DNA of 64,000 nt from Alteromonas confluentis (GCF_001757105.1 NZ_MDHN01000032.1:44378-108377), one strand, 5' to 3'; shown: positions 42,406 to 52,763, numbered from the stretch's first letter. The notes: a model not told the origin generated them from the sequence alone. Made by a program: numbers and translations.

Positions 42406-44109
42406 ATGTCAGCAACAAATACGGCAGTAACGCAATTACACAAACTTGAGCTTCTTATTGTAGATGATGAACCGTCGGTCGTCAGATCATTGAAGCGGGC
42501 TATCAGGCCCTCAGGTTACGTGATTCATACCGCTGGGAGCGGCCAGGAAGCCATGAAAGTACTGGCCAATAATAATGTGGCGGTGGTGCTAACCGATCAT
42601 AGAATGCCGGGCATGTCCGGTGCCGAACTGCTGAAATACATCAATCAGTTTTATCCACAAACCATTACGCTCATGCTTAGTGGTGAGAGCGATTTTAATA
42701 TGGCGGTGGGCTTGTTGAATAATGGCCTGGCGAATAAGTATTTCACCAAACCGTGGAACACGGGTCAGCTTGTGAATGAAATCGACCAGGCTTTTGCATT
42801 TTATAAAGGTCGACGTGAGCTAGGTTGGCAGCGCCGGATAGAAGAGTTGTCGAGCCAGGTTGAAGAACAAAGCGCGTTACCTGACGCTTCCAACGTGGTG
42901 AATATCGATGCCAGTGCTGCGGTTGTCGCGGTGAAACTCGTGAATATGGACGATGTTTCGTATAGCCATGGGGAGTCCACCATGGCCGCGCTTATCGAAG
43001 AGGTTGATAAGATCATCTTTGAGACTGCAGAAAACGCGTTCAATATGAAAAGTGATGAGTTTGGTTTGTTTACTTTTCAGTTGCGTCAAACCGACGAAGC
43101 CGAACTGCAAAGTTGGTGTGCCATGTTACGCCGCAAATTACAGCGCACGTATTCCATCAACAAACGGGCAGTCTATTGTCAGGTGGGTGTTGGCTTCCGC
43201 GTGCTTGGTAAGTCGCCCGTCGACTTCAATACATTAGTGAAAAACCTGGAATTAACGATTTTGCGGGAAATGCATTCCAGCAACGTGTCTAACCTCGATG
43301 ATGATGCCATTGAGCGCTATCAACGACAGCAACATATCCGTGCCGACGTGCAAAGAGCGTTGGATGACAACCAGTTTAAGCTGGCATTTCAGCCGAAAGT
43401 GACCTTAAAAACCGGCATGGTAGAAGGGGCTGAAGTATTGCTTCGCTGGCAGCATCATCAGTTAGGTTGGGTGCCGCCTGCAGAATTTGTGCGTTTAGCT
43501 GAACTCGATGGTCAGATTGAAGCGATTGGCGAGTGGGTGTTACGTCAGGGCGTGCGCAACGCTTCTGAACTTATCCGTTTAAATCCAGACATTAAGCGGA
43601 TCTCGATGAATGTGTCTGCAAAGCAATTGCAGAATCACCGCATTGTGCAAATTCTAAAAGATGAGATTGAGCTGTACGCACTCGATCCTGCCAGCCTGGA
43701 ACTTGAAATTACAGAAACGGCCATCGCCACCAATAGCGAGTATGTGCACGGGCTATTGTGGCAACTGAAATTGCTGGGAGTCAAAATCGCCATTGATGAT
43801 TTTGGTGCAGGGTTTACTTCAATGTCGTATTTGGCCAAGCTGCCCGTAGATGTATTAAAGCTGGATAAATCGCTGGTAGACAATATCGACTACGAAGTGA
43901 ATAAGCGTGAATTGGTGAAAAGTCTGATTGATGCCTGTAAACGCCTGAACATTGAAACCATCGCTGAAGGCGTGGAAACCGAAGAAGTGTTACGGGTGCT
44001 CCAGCACATCGGTTGCGAACAGGTGCAGGGGTTCTATTTCAGCAAAGCGGTACCGCGCATTGAACTGGAAAAGATTGTCATCAAGCAACCATTTACCTCA
44101 ATGATATAA
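42406..44109 (+). CDS. Receiver / degenerate GGDEF / EAL protein (cyclic-di-GMP phosphodiesterase)
   Basis: A 567-residue protein starting at ATG 42406, which has GAGGA 5 bases upstream; the GTG at 42394 is less likely. A receiver with Asp64 (VVLTDHRMPGMSG) is followed by a GGDEF-like region (about 155-310) lacking the GGDEF signature, and an EAL domain with intact catalytic pattern: EVLLRW, SMNVSAKQL, LEITETA, IDDFGAGF, LKLDKS, AEGVET and QVQGFYFSKA. It should hydrolyse cyclic-di-GMP when phosphorylated. Divergent from the kinase/regulator operon, it may be an output. Confidence 0.9.
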   Translation: MSATNTAVTQLHKLELLIVDDEPSVVRSLKRAIRPSGYVIHTAGSGQEAMKVLANNNVAVVLTDHRMPGMSGAELLKYINQFYPQTITLMLSGESDFNMAVGLLNNGLANKYFTKPWNTGQLVNEIDQAFAFYKGRRELGWQRRIEELSSQVEEQSALPDASNVVNIDASAAVVAVKLVNMDDVSYSHGESTMAALIEEVDKIIFETAENAFNMKSDEFGLFTFQLRQTDEAELQSWCAMLRRKLQRTYSINKRAVYCQVGVGFRVLGKSPVDFNTLVKNLELTILREMHSSNVSNLDDDAIERYQRQQHIRADVQRALDDNQFKLAFQPKVTLKTGMVEGAEVLLRWQHHQLGWVPPAEFVRLAELDGQIEAIGEWVLRQGVRNASELIRLNPDIKRISMNVSAKQLQNHRIVQILKDEIELYALDPASLELEITETAIATNSEYVHGLLWQLKLLGVKIAIDDFGAGFTSMSYLAKLPVDVLKLDKSLVDNIDYEVNKRELVKSLIDACKRLNIETIAEGVETEEVLRVLQHIGCEQVQGFYFSKAVPRIELEKIVIKQPFTSMI

Positions 44110-44248
44110 AAACGCTTGTTTTTGTGTTCTGTGATCCCAACATCTGAGTTAATGTTATTAAGTGATGCGGGCTGTGTGACAACGGCCCGCAGTGACACTT
44201 AGCTACAATAATCAAGTCACATGACATCAAATTACGAGCGAGATCATT

Positions 44249-46285
44249 ATGACTACCCCTGCTATCGAGCAAGTCGACGGATTGCCACTGTTCTCCGGCA
44301 TCAAACCTGAAGAAATTAAACCTGCTATTGAAAAGGCGATTGCCCACTGTAAAACCACCATTGATGAGGTGGTGGCGAGCCAAGACTACAGCTACGCCAA
44401 TGTAGTCGCAAAAATTGAAGAAGCCGACGACCGTTTAGGCAAAATGTGGTCGCCGGTATCCCACATGAATTCCGTGGTAAGCAGTGATGAACTGCGCGAC
44501 GCCCACGACGGTTGCCTGCCGCTGTTGTCTGAATACGGCACCTGGGTTGGCCAACACGAAGGTTTGTATAATGCTTACATTGCGCTGAAAGACAGCGAAG
44601 AGTTTGCCGAACTCGACGAGCAGCGTCAGAAACTCATTACCAATACCATCCGCGATTTCACTTTGTCTGGTGTAGCACTCCCTACCGATCAGAAAAAACG
44701 TTTTGCTGAAATTCAGGCTCGTCTAAGCGAGCTGTCTTCAACTTTCAGTAACAACGTGATGGACGCCACCATGGGATGGAGCAAGCATGTTACTGACGAA
44801 GGTGAACTGTCAGGCTTACCAGAATCCGCATTGGCAGCAGCGGCGCAGGCTGCCCATCAAAAAGATTTACAGGGCTGGCTATTTACCTTAGATATTCCTT
44901 CTTATCTGCCGGTGATGATGTATGCCGACAACGCGGCGTTGCGTGAGGAAATGTATCGCGCTTACACCACGCGTGCCTCTGAGCAGGGGCCAAATGCTGG
45001 AAAGTGGGACAACACGGGTATCATTCAGGAAACCCTGGCACTGCGCACCGAGATTGCCAAAATGCTGGACTTCTCTAACTACGCAGAACGCTCTATTGCC
45101 ACTAAAATGGCGCAGTCAACGGATCAGGTTGTGGGCTTCTTAGAAGATCTCGCGGCTAAATCCCGTCCGCAGGCCCAGCAAGAATTGGAAGAGGTTAAAG
45201 CGTTTGCCGAAGCGCGTTTTAACGTAACCGAGCTGAACGCCTGGGATTTACCTTACTACAGCGAAAAGCTGAAGCAGGAAAAGTACACCATTTCAGATGA
45301 AATGCTGCGTCCTTATTTCCCAGAAGACAAAGTACTGCATGGTCTGTTCCGCGTTGTGCACCAGCTGTACGGCTTGAAAATTGTCGAGCAGCCTGGCGTG
45401 GACGTATGGCATGACGATGTCCGTTACTTCACCATTACCGATGATGCCGATACCTTGCGTGGAAGCTTCTATCTCGACCTGTACGCCCGTTCGAAAAAGC
45501 GTGGCGGTGCCTGGATGGATGAATGTCGAGTACGCCGCATCAAAGAAGATGGCGAACTCCAATTACCGGTGGCGTACCTGACCTGTAACTTCAATGGGCC
45601 GGTAGGTGACAAACCTGCGTTGTTTACCCACGACGAAGTGGTAACCATGTTCCATGAGTTTGGTCACGGTATTCACCACATGCTGACAAAAATGTCGGTG
45701 GCTGGTGTATCTGGTATCAACGGCGTACCCTGGGACGCGGTTGAGCTGCCCAGTCAGTTCCTGGAAAACTGGTGTTGGGAAGAAGAAGCGCTGAATTTTA
45801 TCTCTGGACACTACGAAACCGGAGAACCGCTACCTAACGATCTGCTGGATAAAATGCTGGCTGCCCGAGACTACCATTCTGCTATGCAGATGGTGCGTCA
45901 GCTGGAATTTAGTTTGTTCGATTTCCAAATGCACCAACAAGACGGTGCCACTGTTGATGTGCAGGCCGTATTAAATGGCGTGCGTGAGCAGGTTGCGGTA
46001 GTTATCCCGCCAGAGTTTAACCGCTTCCAGCACAGCTTTGGTCATATCTTTGCTGGTGGCTACGCGGCCGGTTACTACAGCTATAAATGGGCTGAAGTGC
46101 TGTCTGCCGATGCGTTCAGTAAGTTTGAGGAAGACGGCATTTTCAATCGGGATACTGGTAAGTCGTTCCTGGAAAATATTCTGGAAATGGGCGGTAGCCG
46201 TGAACCGATGGAACTGTTTGTCGCGTTCCGGGGCCGCGAACCGAAAGTGGATGCGCTGCTGCGTCACTCGGGGATCCGCACCTAA
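44249..46285 (+). CDS. prlC: Oligopeptidase A
   Basis: A cytosolic M3-family zinc metallopeptidase that degrades oligopeptides and cleaved signal peptides. The 678-residue protein has the zinc motif HEFGHGIHH (His469, Glu470, His473) and the family segments GDKPALFTHDEVVTMF and FSLFDFQMH. Its length matches PrlC. The stop overlaps the next gene's ATG by one base (TAATG). Confidence 0.95.
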   Translation: MTTPAIEQVDGLPLFSGIKPEEIKPAIEKAIAHCKTTIDEVVASQDYSYANVVAKIEEADDRLGKMWSPVSHMNSVVSSDELRDAHDGCLPLLSEYGTWVGQHEGLYNAYIALKDSEEFAELDEQRQKLITNTIRDFTLSGVALPTDQKKRFAEIQARLSELSSTFSNNVMDATMGWSKHVTDEGELSGLPESALAAAAQAAHQKDLQGWLFTLDIPSYLPVMMYADNAALREEMYRAYTTRASEQGPNAGKWDNTGIIQETLALRTEIAKMLDFSNYAERSIATKMAQSTDQVVGFLEDLAAKSRPQAQQELEEVKAFAEARFNVTELNAWDLPYYSEKLKQEKYTISDEMLRPYFPEDKVLHGLFRVVHQLYGLKIVEQPGVDVWHDDVRYFTITDDADTLRGSFYLDLYARSKKRGGAWMDECRVRRIKEDGELQLPVAYLTCNFNGPVGDKPALFTHDEVVTMFHEFGHGIHHMLTKMSVAGVSGINGVPWDAVELPSQFLENWCWEEEALNFISGHYETGEPLPNDLLDKMLAARDYHSAMQMVRQLEFSLFDFQMHQQDGATVDVQAVLNGVREQVAVVIPPEFNRFQHSFGHIFAGGYAAGYYSYKWAEVLSADAFSKFEEDGIFNRDTGKSFLENILEMGGSREPMELFVAFRGREPKVDALLRHSGIRT

Positions 46286-46971
46286 TGAACATCGAACCGT
46301 TTGCAGATATTCTCAAACGGGCTGAACAACGAAAGGGTGGCGCTGCCGCCCTTTCTTATTATGTGTCTCAGCCTTTATCGCGAAAGCAAATTGCTGCCAT
46401 TCCCGATGATCGCTTTCTGGCCGAAATGACCAAGAAAGTGTTTCAGTCGGGTTTTGTCTGGCGGGTGATTGAAGCCAAATGGCCAGATTTCGAAACCGTG
46501 TTTTTTGGTTTCGATATTGAAAAAATCCTGCTGATGCCAGACGAAATGTTCGAGCAAAAAGCCACCGATAAACGCATTGTACGAAACTTTAAAAAAGTAA
46601 TGACGGTACGGGATAACGCCCTGATGATTCAGGATATCCGACATCATCATGGAAGTTTCGGTGAATTCGTTGCCAGCTTTGAGCCCGAGCGCATTACCGA
46701 ACTTTGGCTGTATCTGAAAAAACATGGTGCGCGTCTGGGCGGCAATACCGGGCCTTATATGTTGCGGGCGCTGGGTGTGGACACGTTTTTGTTCTCCCGC
46801 GACGTAGAAGATTACCTGCGTAAACACGAAATCATTGATGGTACACTTACCAGTCAGAAAACCCTGAAAGCCGCAAATGCTTGTTTTGTGCAGTGGCAGC
46901 AAGAGAGCGGGTTATCGTTGCAGGAAATCAGCCAGATAGTGTCATTAAGCTGGGGTACCAATAACCGCTGA
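46285..46971 (+). CDS. DNA-3-methyladenine glycosylase I family protein
   Basis: A 228-residue protein of the Tag (COG2818) superfamily: ALSYYVSQPLSRKQIAAIPD, FLAEMTKKVFQSGFVWRVIE, and NTGPYMLRALGVDTFLFS. It lacks the N-terminal Cys and C-terminal Cys/His zinc ligands of E. coli Tag, so it is a divergent subgroup, and its substrate may differ. Translationally coupled to prlC. Confidence 0.8.
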   Translation: MNIEPFADILKRAEQRKGGAAALSYYVSQPLSRKQIAAIPDDRFLAEMTKKVFQSGFVWRVIEAKWPDFETVFFGFDIEKILLMPDEMFEQKATDKRIVRNFKKVMTVRDNALMIQDIRHHHGSFGEFVASFEPERITELWLYLKKHGARLGGNTGPYMLRALGVDTFLFSRDVEDYLRKHEIIDGTLTSQKTLKAANACFVQWQQESGLSLQEISQIVSLSWGTNNR

Positions 46972-47115
46972 AGTATCGTGTCCCGGCATATTGATACTCG
47001 TCGTCTGGCCGGACAATATTATTGATTTAAATCCTAAACCCGATGGCAAAGCGCTGTAGATTGTCATCGGTTTTGGGTACACTTCTCATCACTTAATTTT
47101 AATGACAGGACTGCC

Positions 47116-47898
47116 ATGAGCGATAATACGGCAAGCACAAATACACCTACCTCCGAACCCACTACGACGCACTTCGGCTACAAGCAGGTTGATAAGTCGC
47201 AGAAGGCATCAATGGTCGCCAGTGTGTTTGATTCTGTAGCAGCGAAATACGATGTCATGAACGACCTGATGTCGCTGGGTATTCATCGTTTATGGAAGCG
47301 CCATGCCATCGACTGCTCTGGCGTTCGTGCGGGACACAAAGTGCTGGATATTGCCGGTGGTACCGGCGATTTAACTGCCAAGTTCTCTCGTTTGGTAGGG
47401 CCTACCGGTTCTGTCACACTGGCAGACATTAACCTTTCTATGTTGAAAGTGGGCCGCGATAAGCTGCGCGATCGTGGTCTGGTAAACAATATCGATTACG
47501 TGCAGGCCGATGCCGAAGCACTGCCGTTCCCGGACAACACCTTTGATGTGGTTACCATGGCATTCGGCTTACGTAACGTCACCGAAAAACAAAACGCACT
47601 GAATTCTATTTTCCGCGTGCTTAAGCCTGGCGGTCGTCTGTTGGTTCTGGAATTCTCCAAACCCACCACGGAGCAGCTCTGCAAACTGTACGACGTCTAC
47701 TCGTTCCACATTCTGCCGAAGATGGGCCAGATTGTGGCTAACGATGCAGAAAGCTATCAGTACCTGGCTGAGAGTATTCGTATGCACCCTGATCAGGAAA
47801 CACTGAAAGGCATGTTTGAACAGGCTGGTTTTGAGCAGTGTGATTATCAAAACCTCACCGGTGGTATTGTAGCCTTGCACCGGGGATATAAATTTTAA
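47116..47898 (+). CDS. ubiE: Ubiquinone/menaquinone C-methyltransferase UbiE
   Basis: A SAM-dependent methyltransferase that C-methylates the quinone ring. The 260-residue sequence has [20 protein letters not shown], motif [35 protein letters not shown] and motif [18 protein letters not shown], all diagnostic. The stop overlaps ubiJ's ATG (TAATG). First gene of ubiE-ubiJ-ubiB. Confidence 0.97.
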   Translation: MSDNTASTNTPTSEPTTTHFGYKQVDKSQKASMVASVFDSVAAKYDVMNDLMSLGIHRLWKRHAIDCSGVRAGHKVLDIAGGTGDLTAKFSRLVGPTGSVTLADINLSMLKVGRDKLRDRGLVNNIDYVQADAEALPFPDNTFDVVTMAFGLRNVTEKQNALNSIFRVLKPGGRLLVLEFSKPTTEQLCKLYDVYSFHILPKMGQIVANDAESYQYLAESIRMHPDQETLKGMFEQAGFEQCDYQNLTGGIVALHRGYKF

Positions 47899-48548
47899 TG
47901 CCTGCTGTTGCACTGTTCACCGCATCCATTGAGACAGCGATAAATAAAGCATTGTCACTGGATAGTGGCAGTGCAGCCCGCCTCAAGCCTCTCAATGGTA
48001 AGCGGCTCACCGTATTTCTCGCTGGTACGCCAATTGCGCTCACATTGGTATTTTCAGACAAAGTCGACGTGCTGGCAGAGAACCAAAGCTTTGAAGACGT
48101 GGTTGCCGAACTCGACGGTGCCACGTGCTGTATTAAAACCCGTCCCGAGGTGCTGCCCGAGCTGCGTCAGAGCAGTAAAATCACCAGTCTTATCCAGCAA
48201 AACCGTTTATCGGTTGAAGGCGAGTTAAGCATTGCGCAGCAGGTGAGTAGCCTGTTCCAGAACTTGCATATCGACTGGGAAGAGCACGCGTCGGCATATA
48301 TTGGCGACGTGGCAGCGCATACGCTATTTTCCTCGATCCAAAACGTGAAACTGCGAGCAGAGCGGTTTTTCGGTAATGCAAAAGCCGGTTTGGGCAATGC
48401 ACTTACTGAAGAAAAAGATGTGGCAGTGCCAAGTATCGCCGTAGCGCATTTCGCCGATCAGGTAACTGACTTACGAGACGACGTAGAACGTTTCGAAGCC
48501 CGACTTGCCCAATTGGAACAAAAAACAACGTCTGCGGACAATCTCTGA
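47898..48548 (+). CDS. ubiJ: Ubiquinone biosynthesis accessory factor UbiJ
   Basis: A 216-residue SCP2-domain protein that, with UbiK, scaffolds the Ubi complex and binds lipid intermediates. It has the N-terminal LFTASIETAINKALSLD and an SCP2-like core, and ends in a coiled coil (DLRDDVERFEARLAQLEQK). Position between ubiE and ubiB is diagnostic. Confidence 0.9.
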   Translation: MPAVALFTASIETAINKALSLDSGSAARLKPLNGKRLTVFLAGTPIALTLVFSDKVDVLAENQSFEDVVAELDGATCCIKTRPEVLPELRQSSKITSLIQQNRLSVEGELSIAQQVSSLFQNLHIDWEEHASAYIGDVAAHTLFSSIQNVKLRAERFFGNAKAGLGNALTEEKDVAVPSIAVAHFADQVTDLRDDVERFEARLAQLEQKTTSADNL

Positions 48549-48560
48549 TTCGGATTTTTC

Positions 48561-50201
48561 ATGCGTATTGGTCGTTTATATTTCATCAATAAAATCTTCC
48601 TGCAGCACGGGCTCGATGAGCTTATTCCATCACGCTGGCAGCCCTGGTACGTGCGCCTCGCTCGCAAACTGATATTCTGGATCCCCAACGAGCACAAAGA
48701 CAAAACGCCCGGCGAACGTATTACCTTGGCGTTGCAGGAGCTTGGGCCAGTATTCATCAAATTTGGCCAGATGATGTCGACCCGACGCGATTTGCTGCCT
48801 CCGGCTATCGCCAACGAATTGGCTCGCTTGCAAGACAAAGTTGCGCCCTTCCCATCAGAAGAGGCAACCGCCCGGGTGCTGAGTAGTCTAAACATTCCCA
48901 AGCTGGATCTGATTTTTAGCTCCTTTGATGAACAACCCTTGGCGTCGGCATCCATCGCGCAGGTGCATGCTGCGGTGTTGAAAGAAAACGGTAAGGACGT
49001 GGTGGTAAAAGTGCTGCGTCCTGGCATTCGTAAAACCATCGACGCCGATATGGAACTCATGTTTACCCTGGCCGGTGTGCTGCAAAAATGGCTGCCTGAC
49101 GGTAAGCGTTTGCGCCCAGTTGAGGTAGTAACTGAATATCAGAAAACCTTGGTGGACGAACTCGATCTCATGCGTGAGTCGGCCAACGGTATTCAATTGC
49201 GTCGTAATTTTGAAGGCTCTGAGAGTCTGTATGTGCCGGAAATTTTCAGCGATTACTGTCGCCACGATGTACTGGTGATGGAACGTATTTACGGCATTCC
49301 AATCTCTAACATCAACACGCTGCTTGAACAAAATACCAATATGAAAAAGCTGGCAGAGCGGGGCGTAGAGGTCTTTTTTACTCAGGTTTTCCGTGACAGC
49401 TTTTTCCATGCCGATATGCACCCTGGTAATATCTTCGTATCACGAGAACATCCTGATAACCCGCAATACATCGCCATCGACTTTGGCATTGTGGGTACGC
49501 TGAACCGTGAAGATAAGCGCTATCTGGCAGAAAACTTCATTGCGTTTTTCAATCGGGATTATCGTAAAGTCGCTCAGCTGCACGCCGATTCTGGCTGGGT
49601 GCCAGCTGACACCAATATTGATGAATTCGAAATGGCTATCCGTACGGTGTGCGAGCCTATCTTCCAGAAACCGCTGGCAGAGATTTCCTTCGGCAATGTA
49701 CTGCTGCAACTGTTTAACACCGCGCGCCGTTTTAACATGGTTGTGCAGCCGCAACTCGTGCTGTTACAGAAAACCTTATTGTATGTTGAAGGGTTAGGGC
49801 GTCAGTTGTATCCGCAATTGGATTTGTGGCAAACCGCTAAGCCATTTTTAGAGAACTGGATGAAGCAACAGATTGGCGTGAAGGCCATGTTCTCGAAGGT
49901 GAAAGATAACTTGCCGTTCTGGTCGGAAAAGCTGCCAGAAATGCCCGATTTGCTGTACGACAGCTTAAAGCAAGTCAAAGCTATGCCGCTGCAAATATCG
50001 CGCAATCATCAGGAACTCACAAGGCTTCAGTTGGAAGCGGCTAAAGCCAATCACTGGGTTATTGCTGGGGCGACATTTATTGTTGTTGCGGCAATTCTGC
50101 CTATTTACGTTCCTCAATGGTGGGTACCAGTTATTAGCGGTGCTGTGGGTGTGGGCTGTTGGATTCAGGGCTGGCGACATAGCCATCCTGCGTCTTCGTA
50201 A
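48561..50201 (+). CDS. ubiB: Ubiquinone biosynthesis regulatory protein kinase-like UbiB
   Basis: An ABC1/ADCK atypical kinase-like ATPase required for quinone synthesis. The 546-residue protein has the KxGQ motif in [16 protein letters not shown], the A-rich loop [23 protein letters not shown] and AIDFGIVG, and two C-terminal membrane segments (about 500-540). No tatABC genes follow, unlike in enterobacteria. Confidence 0.96.
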   Translation: MRIGRLYFINKIFLQHGLDELIPSRWQPWYVRLARKLIFWIPNEHKDKTPGERITLALQELGPVFIKFGQMMSTRRDLLPPAIANELARLQDKVAPFPSEEATARVLSSLNIPKLDLIFSSFDEQPLASASIAQVHAAVLKENGKDVVVKVLRPGIRKTIDADMELMFTLAGVLQKWLPDGKRLRPVEVVTEYQKTLVDELDLMRESANGIQLRRNFEGSESLYVPEIFSDYCRHDVLVMERIYGIPISNINTLLEQNTNMKKLAERGVEVFFTQVFRDSFFHADMHPGNIFVSREHPDNPQYIAIDFGIVGTLNREDKRYLAENFIAFFNRDYRKVAQLHADSGWVPADTNIDEFEMAIRTVCEPIFQKPLAEISFGNVLLQLFNTARRFNMVVQPQLVLLQKTLLYVEGLGRQLYPQLDLWQTAKPFLENWMKQQIGVKAMFSKVKDNLPFWSEKLPEMPDLLYDSLKQVKAMPLQISRNHQELTRLQLEAAKANHWVIAGATFIVVAAILPIYVPQWWVPVISGAVGVGCWIQGWRHSHPASS

Positions 50202-50490
50202 ACGGCATTTTTTCTGACATTCCCGTTACGAAATTATTATAATTTTCTGATACCGGTGAATTTTTGTATCATTTTTCTAACCAACTGTTATAGTGGTTTC
50301 TGGCTTAATTGCCTTAGGTCTTTTTAAGACGAGATTATTTTTGTTTCTACCATGATGTTTTGAACGCTCTGGTTACACCTGTAATTGTAGTAAGTTGTTT
50401 TTCCATCCAATGTAAGACCCAAATATTTCGTTCAAAGAGGCCGAGAGTTAAGCGCTTCGGCGCAGTTTTATTGAAAGTTTTGAGGTCTAC
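50202..50490 (+). promoter_or_regulatory. Leader region of the cold-shock gene
   Basis: About 290 bases separate ubiB from the cold-shock gene with no gene between. Cold-shock mRNAs of this family usually carry long structured leaders. Short complementary stretches are present, but no canonical cold box was identified, so the regulatory role is inferred. Confidence 0.45.
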
Positions 50491-50700
50491 ATGTCTAAAG
50501 TTACAGGCACCGTTAAATGGTTTAACGCAGATAAAGGTTATGGATTCCTGACTCAGGATAGCGGCGACAAAGATGTATTCGTACATTTCCGTGCTATCGT
50601 TTCTGAAGGGTACAAAACCCTGAATGAAGGTCAGCGAGTTGAGTTCGAAGTCGAGCAAGGTCAAAAAGGTCTGCAGGCTGCTAACGTAAGCGCTATCTGA
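50491..50700 (+). CDS. CspA-family cold-shock protein
   Basis: A 69-residue single-stranded nucleic acid-binding beta-barrel. RNP1 KGYGFLTQ and RNP2 VFVHF are present in [16 protein letters not shown] and DVFVHFRAI. Typically an RNA chaperone induced in cold or at growth transitions. A strong terminator follows. Confidence 0.95.
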   Translation: MSKVTGTVKWFNADKGYGFLTQDSGDKDVFVHFRAIVSEGYKTLNEGQRVEFEVEQGQKGLQAANVSAI

Positions 50701-50705
50701 TTTCC

Positions 50706-50738
50706 AAAAAAAACGGTGACATCTGTCACCGTTTTTTT
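50706..50738 (+). terminator. Rho-independent terminator of the cold-shock gene
   Basis: AAAAAACGGTGACA pairs with TGTCACCGTTTTTT around a two-base loop and continues into a T tract, a few bases after the stop codon. Confidence 0.9.
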
Positions 50739-50957
50739 ATTTCTCCCCCCTTTTAACAGCAACGATGGTCATCGTGTCTTATTGCTGTTGATTTCTATTT
50801 CTTTACACTATTTACTTAAAACTGCGCATTCTTGGCACAACGTTTTGTGTCAGTTACATTATGTAACGGTTTATTTCACTGCAATTTGCTCTTGTTCCAT
50901 ATACTCATGCGTATACGCTAAATATAGTGCGCGTACAGACATCTTAAAGGAGCTTTC

Positions 50958-51635
50958 ATGTCGCTAGTTTCTCGCCAATTTTTCCTGGTCTTTCTGTGTT
51001 GTATTTTTAGCTCGTCCAATGCGTTTGCTCGGTCGGCAGATGAAATTGTGGCAGTGGTGTTAGGTGATTCAATAACAATCGGTGAAGTGTCGCCAACGGG
51101 GGAAGAGTTGAATGCGGTTGCCAAAGCGACCGGTGTTTCTCGGGACCTGGCAATGTCTCAATTTCAGCATGCCCAACTCACCGAGCTGATCATCAAGGCT
51201 GTTTTGGATGACTATGCATTGCAGAAGGGCATCGAAGCAGATCCTGCTATGGTGAAGCGCTTCCTCGAGGTTTTCGGCGAAAGTTTAGCAGCCCAAGATG
51301 ATGTACCAAAGGAAGTGGGGGAAGATGAAGAGCTAGCGAAAGCCTTTGCCGAGAAAAAGCGAGCACCAAAGGAAGTGGCTGAAGAGCAGGTTAAACACTG
51401 GCTAATTGAGAAAGCCATGTACGAAGAATTTGGCGGTCCAGTGGTATTCCGCTCAACCGCACCGCAATATCCCGTTGGCGCTTATCAGAAGCTCTTAACG
51501 CAATATGCAAAACAAGAGAAACTCATCATTCGTGCTCCCGCCTTTGCAGGTATATTCTGGCGCGGTTTTGAGCCACCTTATAACGCAGAAATTGAGCCTC
51601 AGAATGTCGATTTCAGCAAGCCTTGGTGGTACTGA
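50958..51635 (+). CDS. Exported protein of unknown function, possibly SurA-N-like
   Basis: A 225-residue protein with a signal peptide (to about residue 25, SNAFARS). The mature part is helical and has a charged repeat around residues 112-146 (VPKEVGEDEE, APKEVAEEQ). The order VAVVLGDSITIGEV, then a helix-rich region, resembles the N-terminal chaperone half of SurA-type isomerases, but no parvulin domain is present. A GGAG site precedes the ATG. Function unassigned. Confidence 0.7.
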   Translation: MSLVSRQFFLVFLCCIFSSSNAFARSADEIVAVVLGDSITIGEVSPTGEELNAVAKATGVSRDLAMSQFQHAQLTELIIKAVLDDYALQKGIEADPAMVKRFLEVFGESLAAQDDVPKEVGEDEELAKAFAEKKRAPKEVAEEQVKHWLIEKAMYEEFGGPVVFRSTAPQYPVGAYQKLLTQYAKQEKLIIRAPAFAGIFWRGFEPPYNAEIEPQNVDFSKPWWY

Positions 51636-51648
51636 GTCTCGATAATGC

Positions 51649-51825
51649 CTACGGGTTTAGAGGCTTCTTTTTGTTCTTTTTAAACAGACCCATCCAAAAA
51701 ATGCTCTCAACAGCCAAGGCTAATACAACCAGAGCAAAGGTACCGGTAGAAATACCTAGTGAGTAGAGGTGAATAGCCAAAAACAGTATGCAGGCTAGCA
51801 GTAGGTAACGCAAAAAGGTTTTCAT
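51649..51825 (-). CDS. Small two-helix membrane protein
   Basis: A 58-residue frame starting MKTFLRYLLLACILFLAIHL, with a second hydrophobic stretch and a basic end GLFKKNKKKPLNP. It is convergent with the preceding gene. Composition and a positive C-terminal tail support a real membrane protein; the ribosome site is weak and no family is recognised. Confidence 0.5.
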   Translation of the reverse strand: MKTFLRYLLLACILFLAIHLYSLGISTGTFALVVLALAVESIFWMGLFKKNKKKPLNP

Positions 51826-52061
51826 GAAAACGCTCGCAAAAAATCTTGTGAATGAAGATTAAACAGGCGGCACGACACAAATACAAACATGGAAATGTAA
51901 CGAGTTAATTCATGGCCTGCGCCGCTGCAGATTAAGGCTTTTGCTTAATATGCCGGTAACTGGCTCTACCTGAACATTCTTTAGTTTAGTTGAGTATTCT
52001 AAGTAAGAATGGCAACTTAACCTGCTTCTTCACGCATCTATGGCTTTGGCAATACGGCTTG

Positions 52062-52676
52062 TTAGCTTTTGGATGAATTTTGCAAAACCGCTTTGTCAGC
52101 CGATATCCTCAGCCCCTCTGTTTGCACTAAAATTTCCGCATTGGCGATAACAATCGACCCGATTTCTGTTTTTATCGTTACATGTGATTCACTGACTGAA
52201 GGTGCTTGTTCATTCCCCGATAAGATAGTGAAGGCTACATGTCGGGGAATAAATATTTGAACATTGCCCACAAAAGTATCTGTAGTGCGATCTTCAGACA
52301 TTGTCATAGACATTGCCTCAATTTTCACATCTGAGGCTGCCGTGGTTGCGGATGTCAGAACAAAACTGCCTAAAAGACTTAGTAAGATTGCTGAGGTTGT
52401 TAGCGCTTTCTTTAAATTAAAGCGCTTGGTACTTGGTAGCAACAACGCATGGCTTTGGACTGCTGATTCCGATTCTTCAGCAACAACCAACGAATTCGCA
52501 CTCATTTCAAAAGTGGCGGCGAGAGATTTCAGGGTCTCAAATGAACCTGTGCCGTTATTCTCTACCCGTTGAATGGTGCGCAGACTGAGTCCGCAAATGT
52601 CAGACAAATGCTGCTGACTCCACGCGCGTTGTTTGCGTAACTGAATGATTAAATCAGAGTTTATTTTCATATCCAT
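52062..52676 (-). CDS. Membrane-anchored XRE regulator with exported OstA-like domain
   Basis: A 204-residue protein with three parts: an XRE HTH at about residues 6-65 (LRKQRAWSQQHLSDICGLSL, RTIQRVENNGTGS), one membrane segment at about 90-112, and a periplasmic beta-rich domain (MTMSEDRTTDTFVGNVQI ... GLRISADKAVLQ) that resembles LptA/OstA-like repeats. The topology suggests a one-component sensor that reads an envelope signal. It is monocistronic. Target genes are unknown. Confidence 0.75.
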   Translation of the reverse strand: MDMKINSDLIIQLRKQRAWSQQHLSDICGLSLRTIQRVENNGTGSFETLKSLAATFEMSANSLVVAEESESAVQSHALLLPSTKRFNLKKALTTSAILLSLLGSFVLTSATTAASDVKIEAMSMTMSEDRTTDTFVGNVQIFIPRHVAFTILSGNEQAPSVSESHVTIKTEIGSIVIANAEILVQTEGLRISADKAVLQNSSKS

Positions 52677-52763
52677 AATTCAGGCTCCATAAGGTTTGTT
52701 AAGGAGACTGAGCCTAGTCAAAACTGTCCATTTCTTATACGACAACCTTACGACACTATGGCG

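Noticed and set aside
44167..44190. GCGGGC/GCCCGC hairpin after the EAL gene as a terminator
   Set aside because: The stem is only six pairs and no T tract follows; it may be chance.
50347..50664. Leftward 105-codon frame antisense to the cold-shock gene
   Set aside because: It mirrors the conserved cold-shock coding sequence and has no ribosome site.
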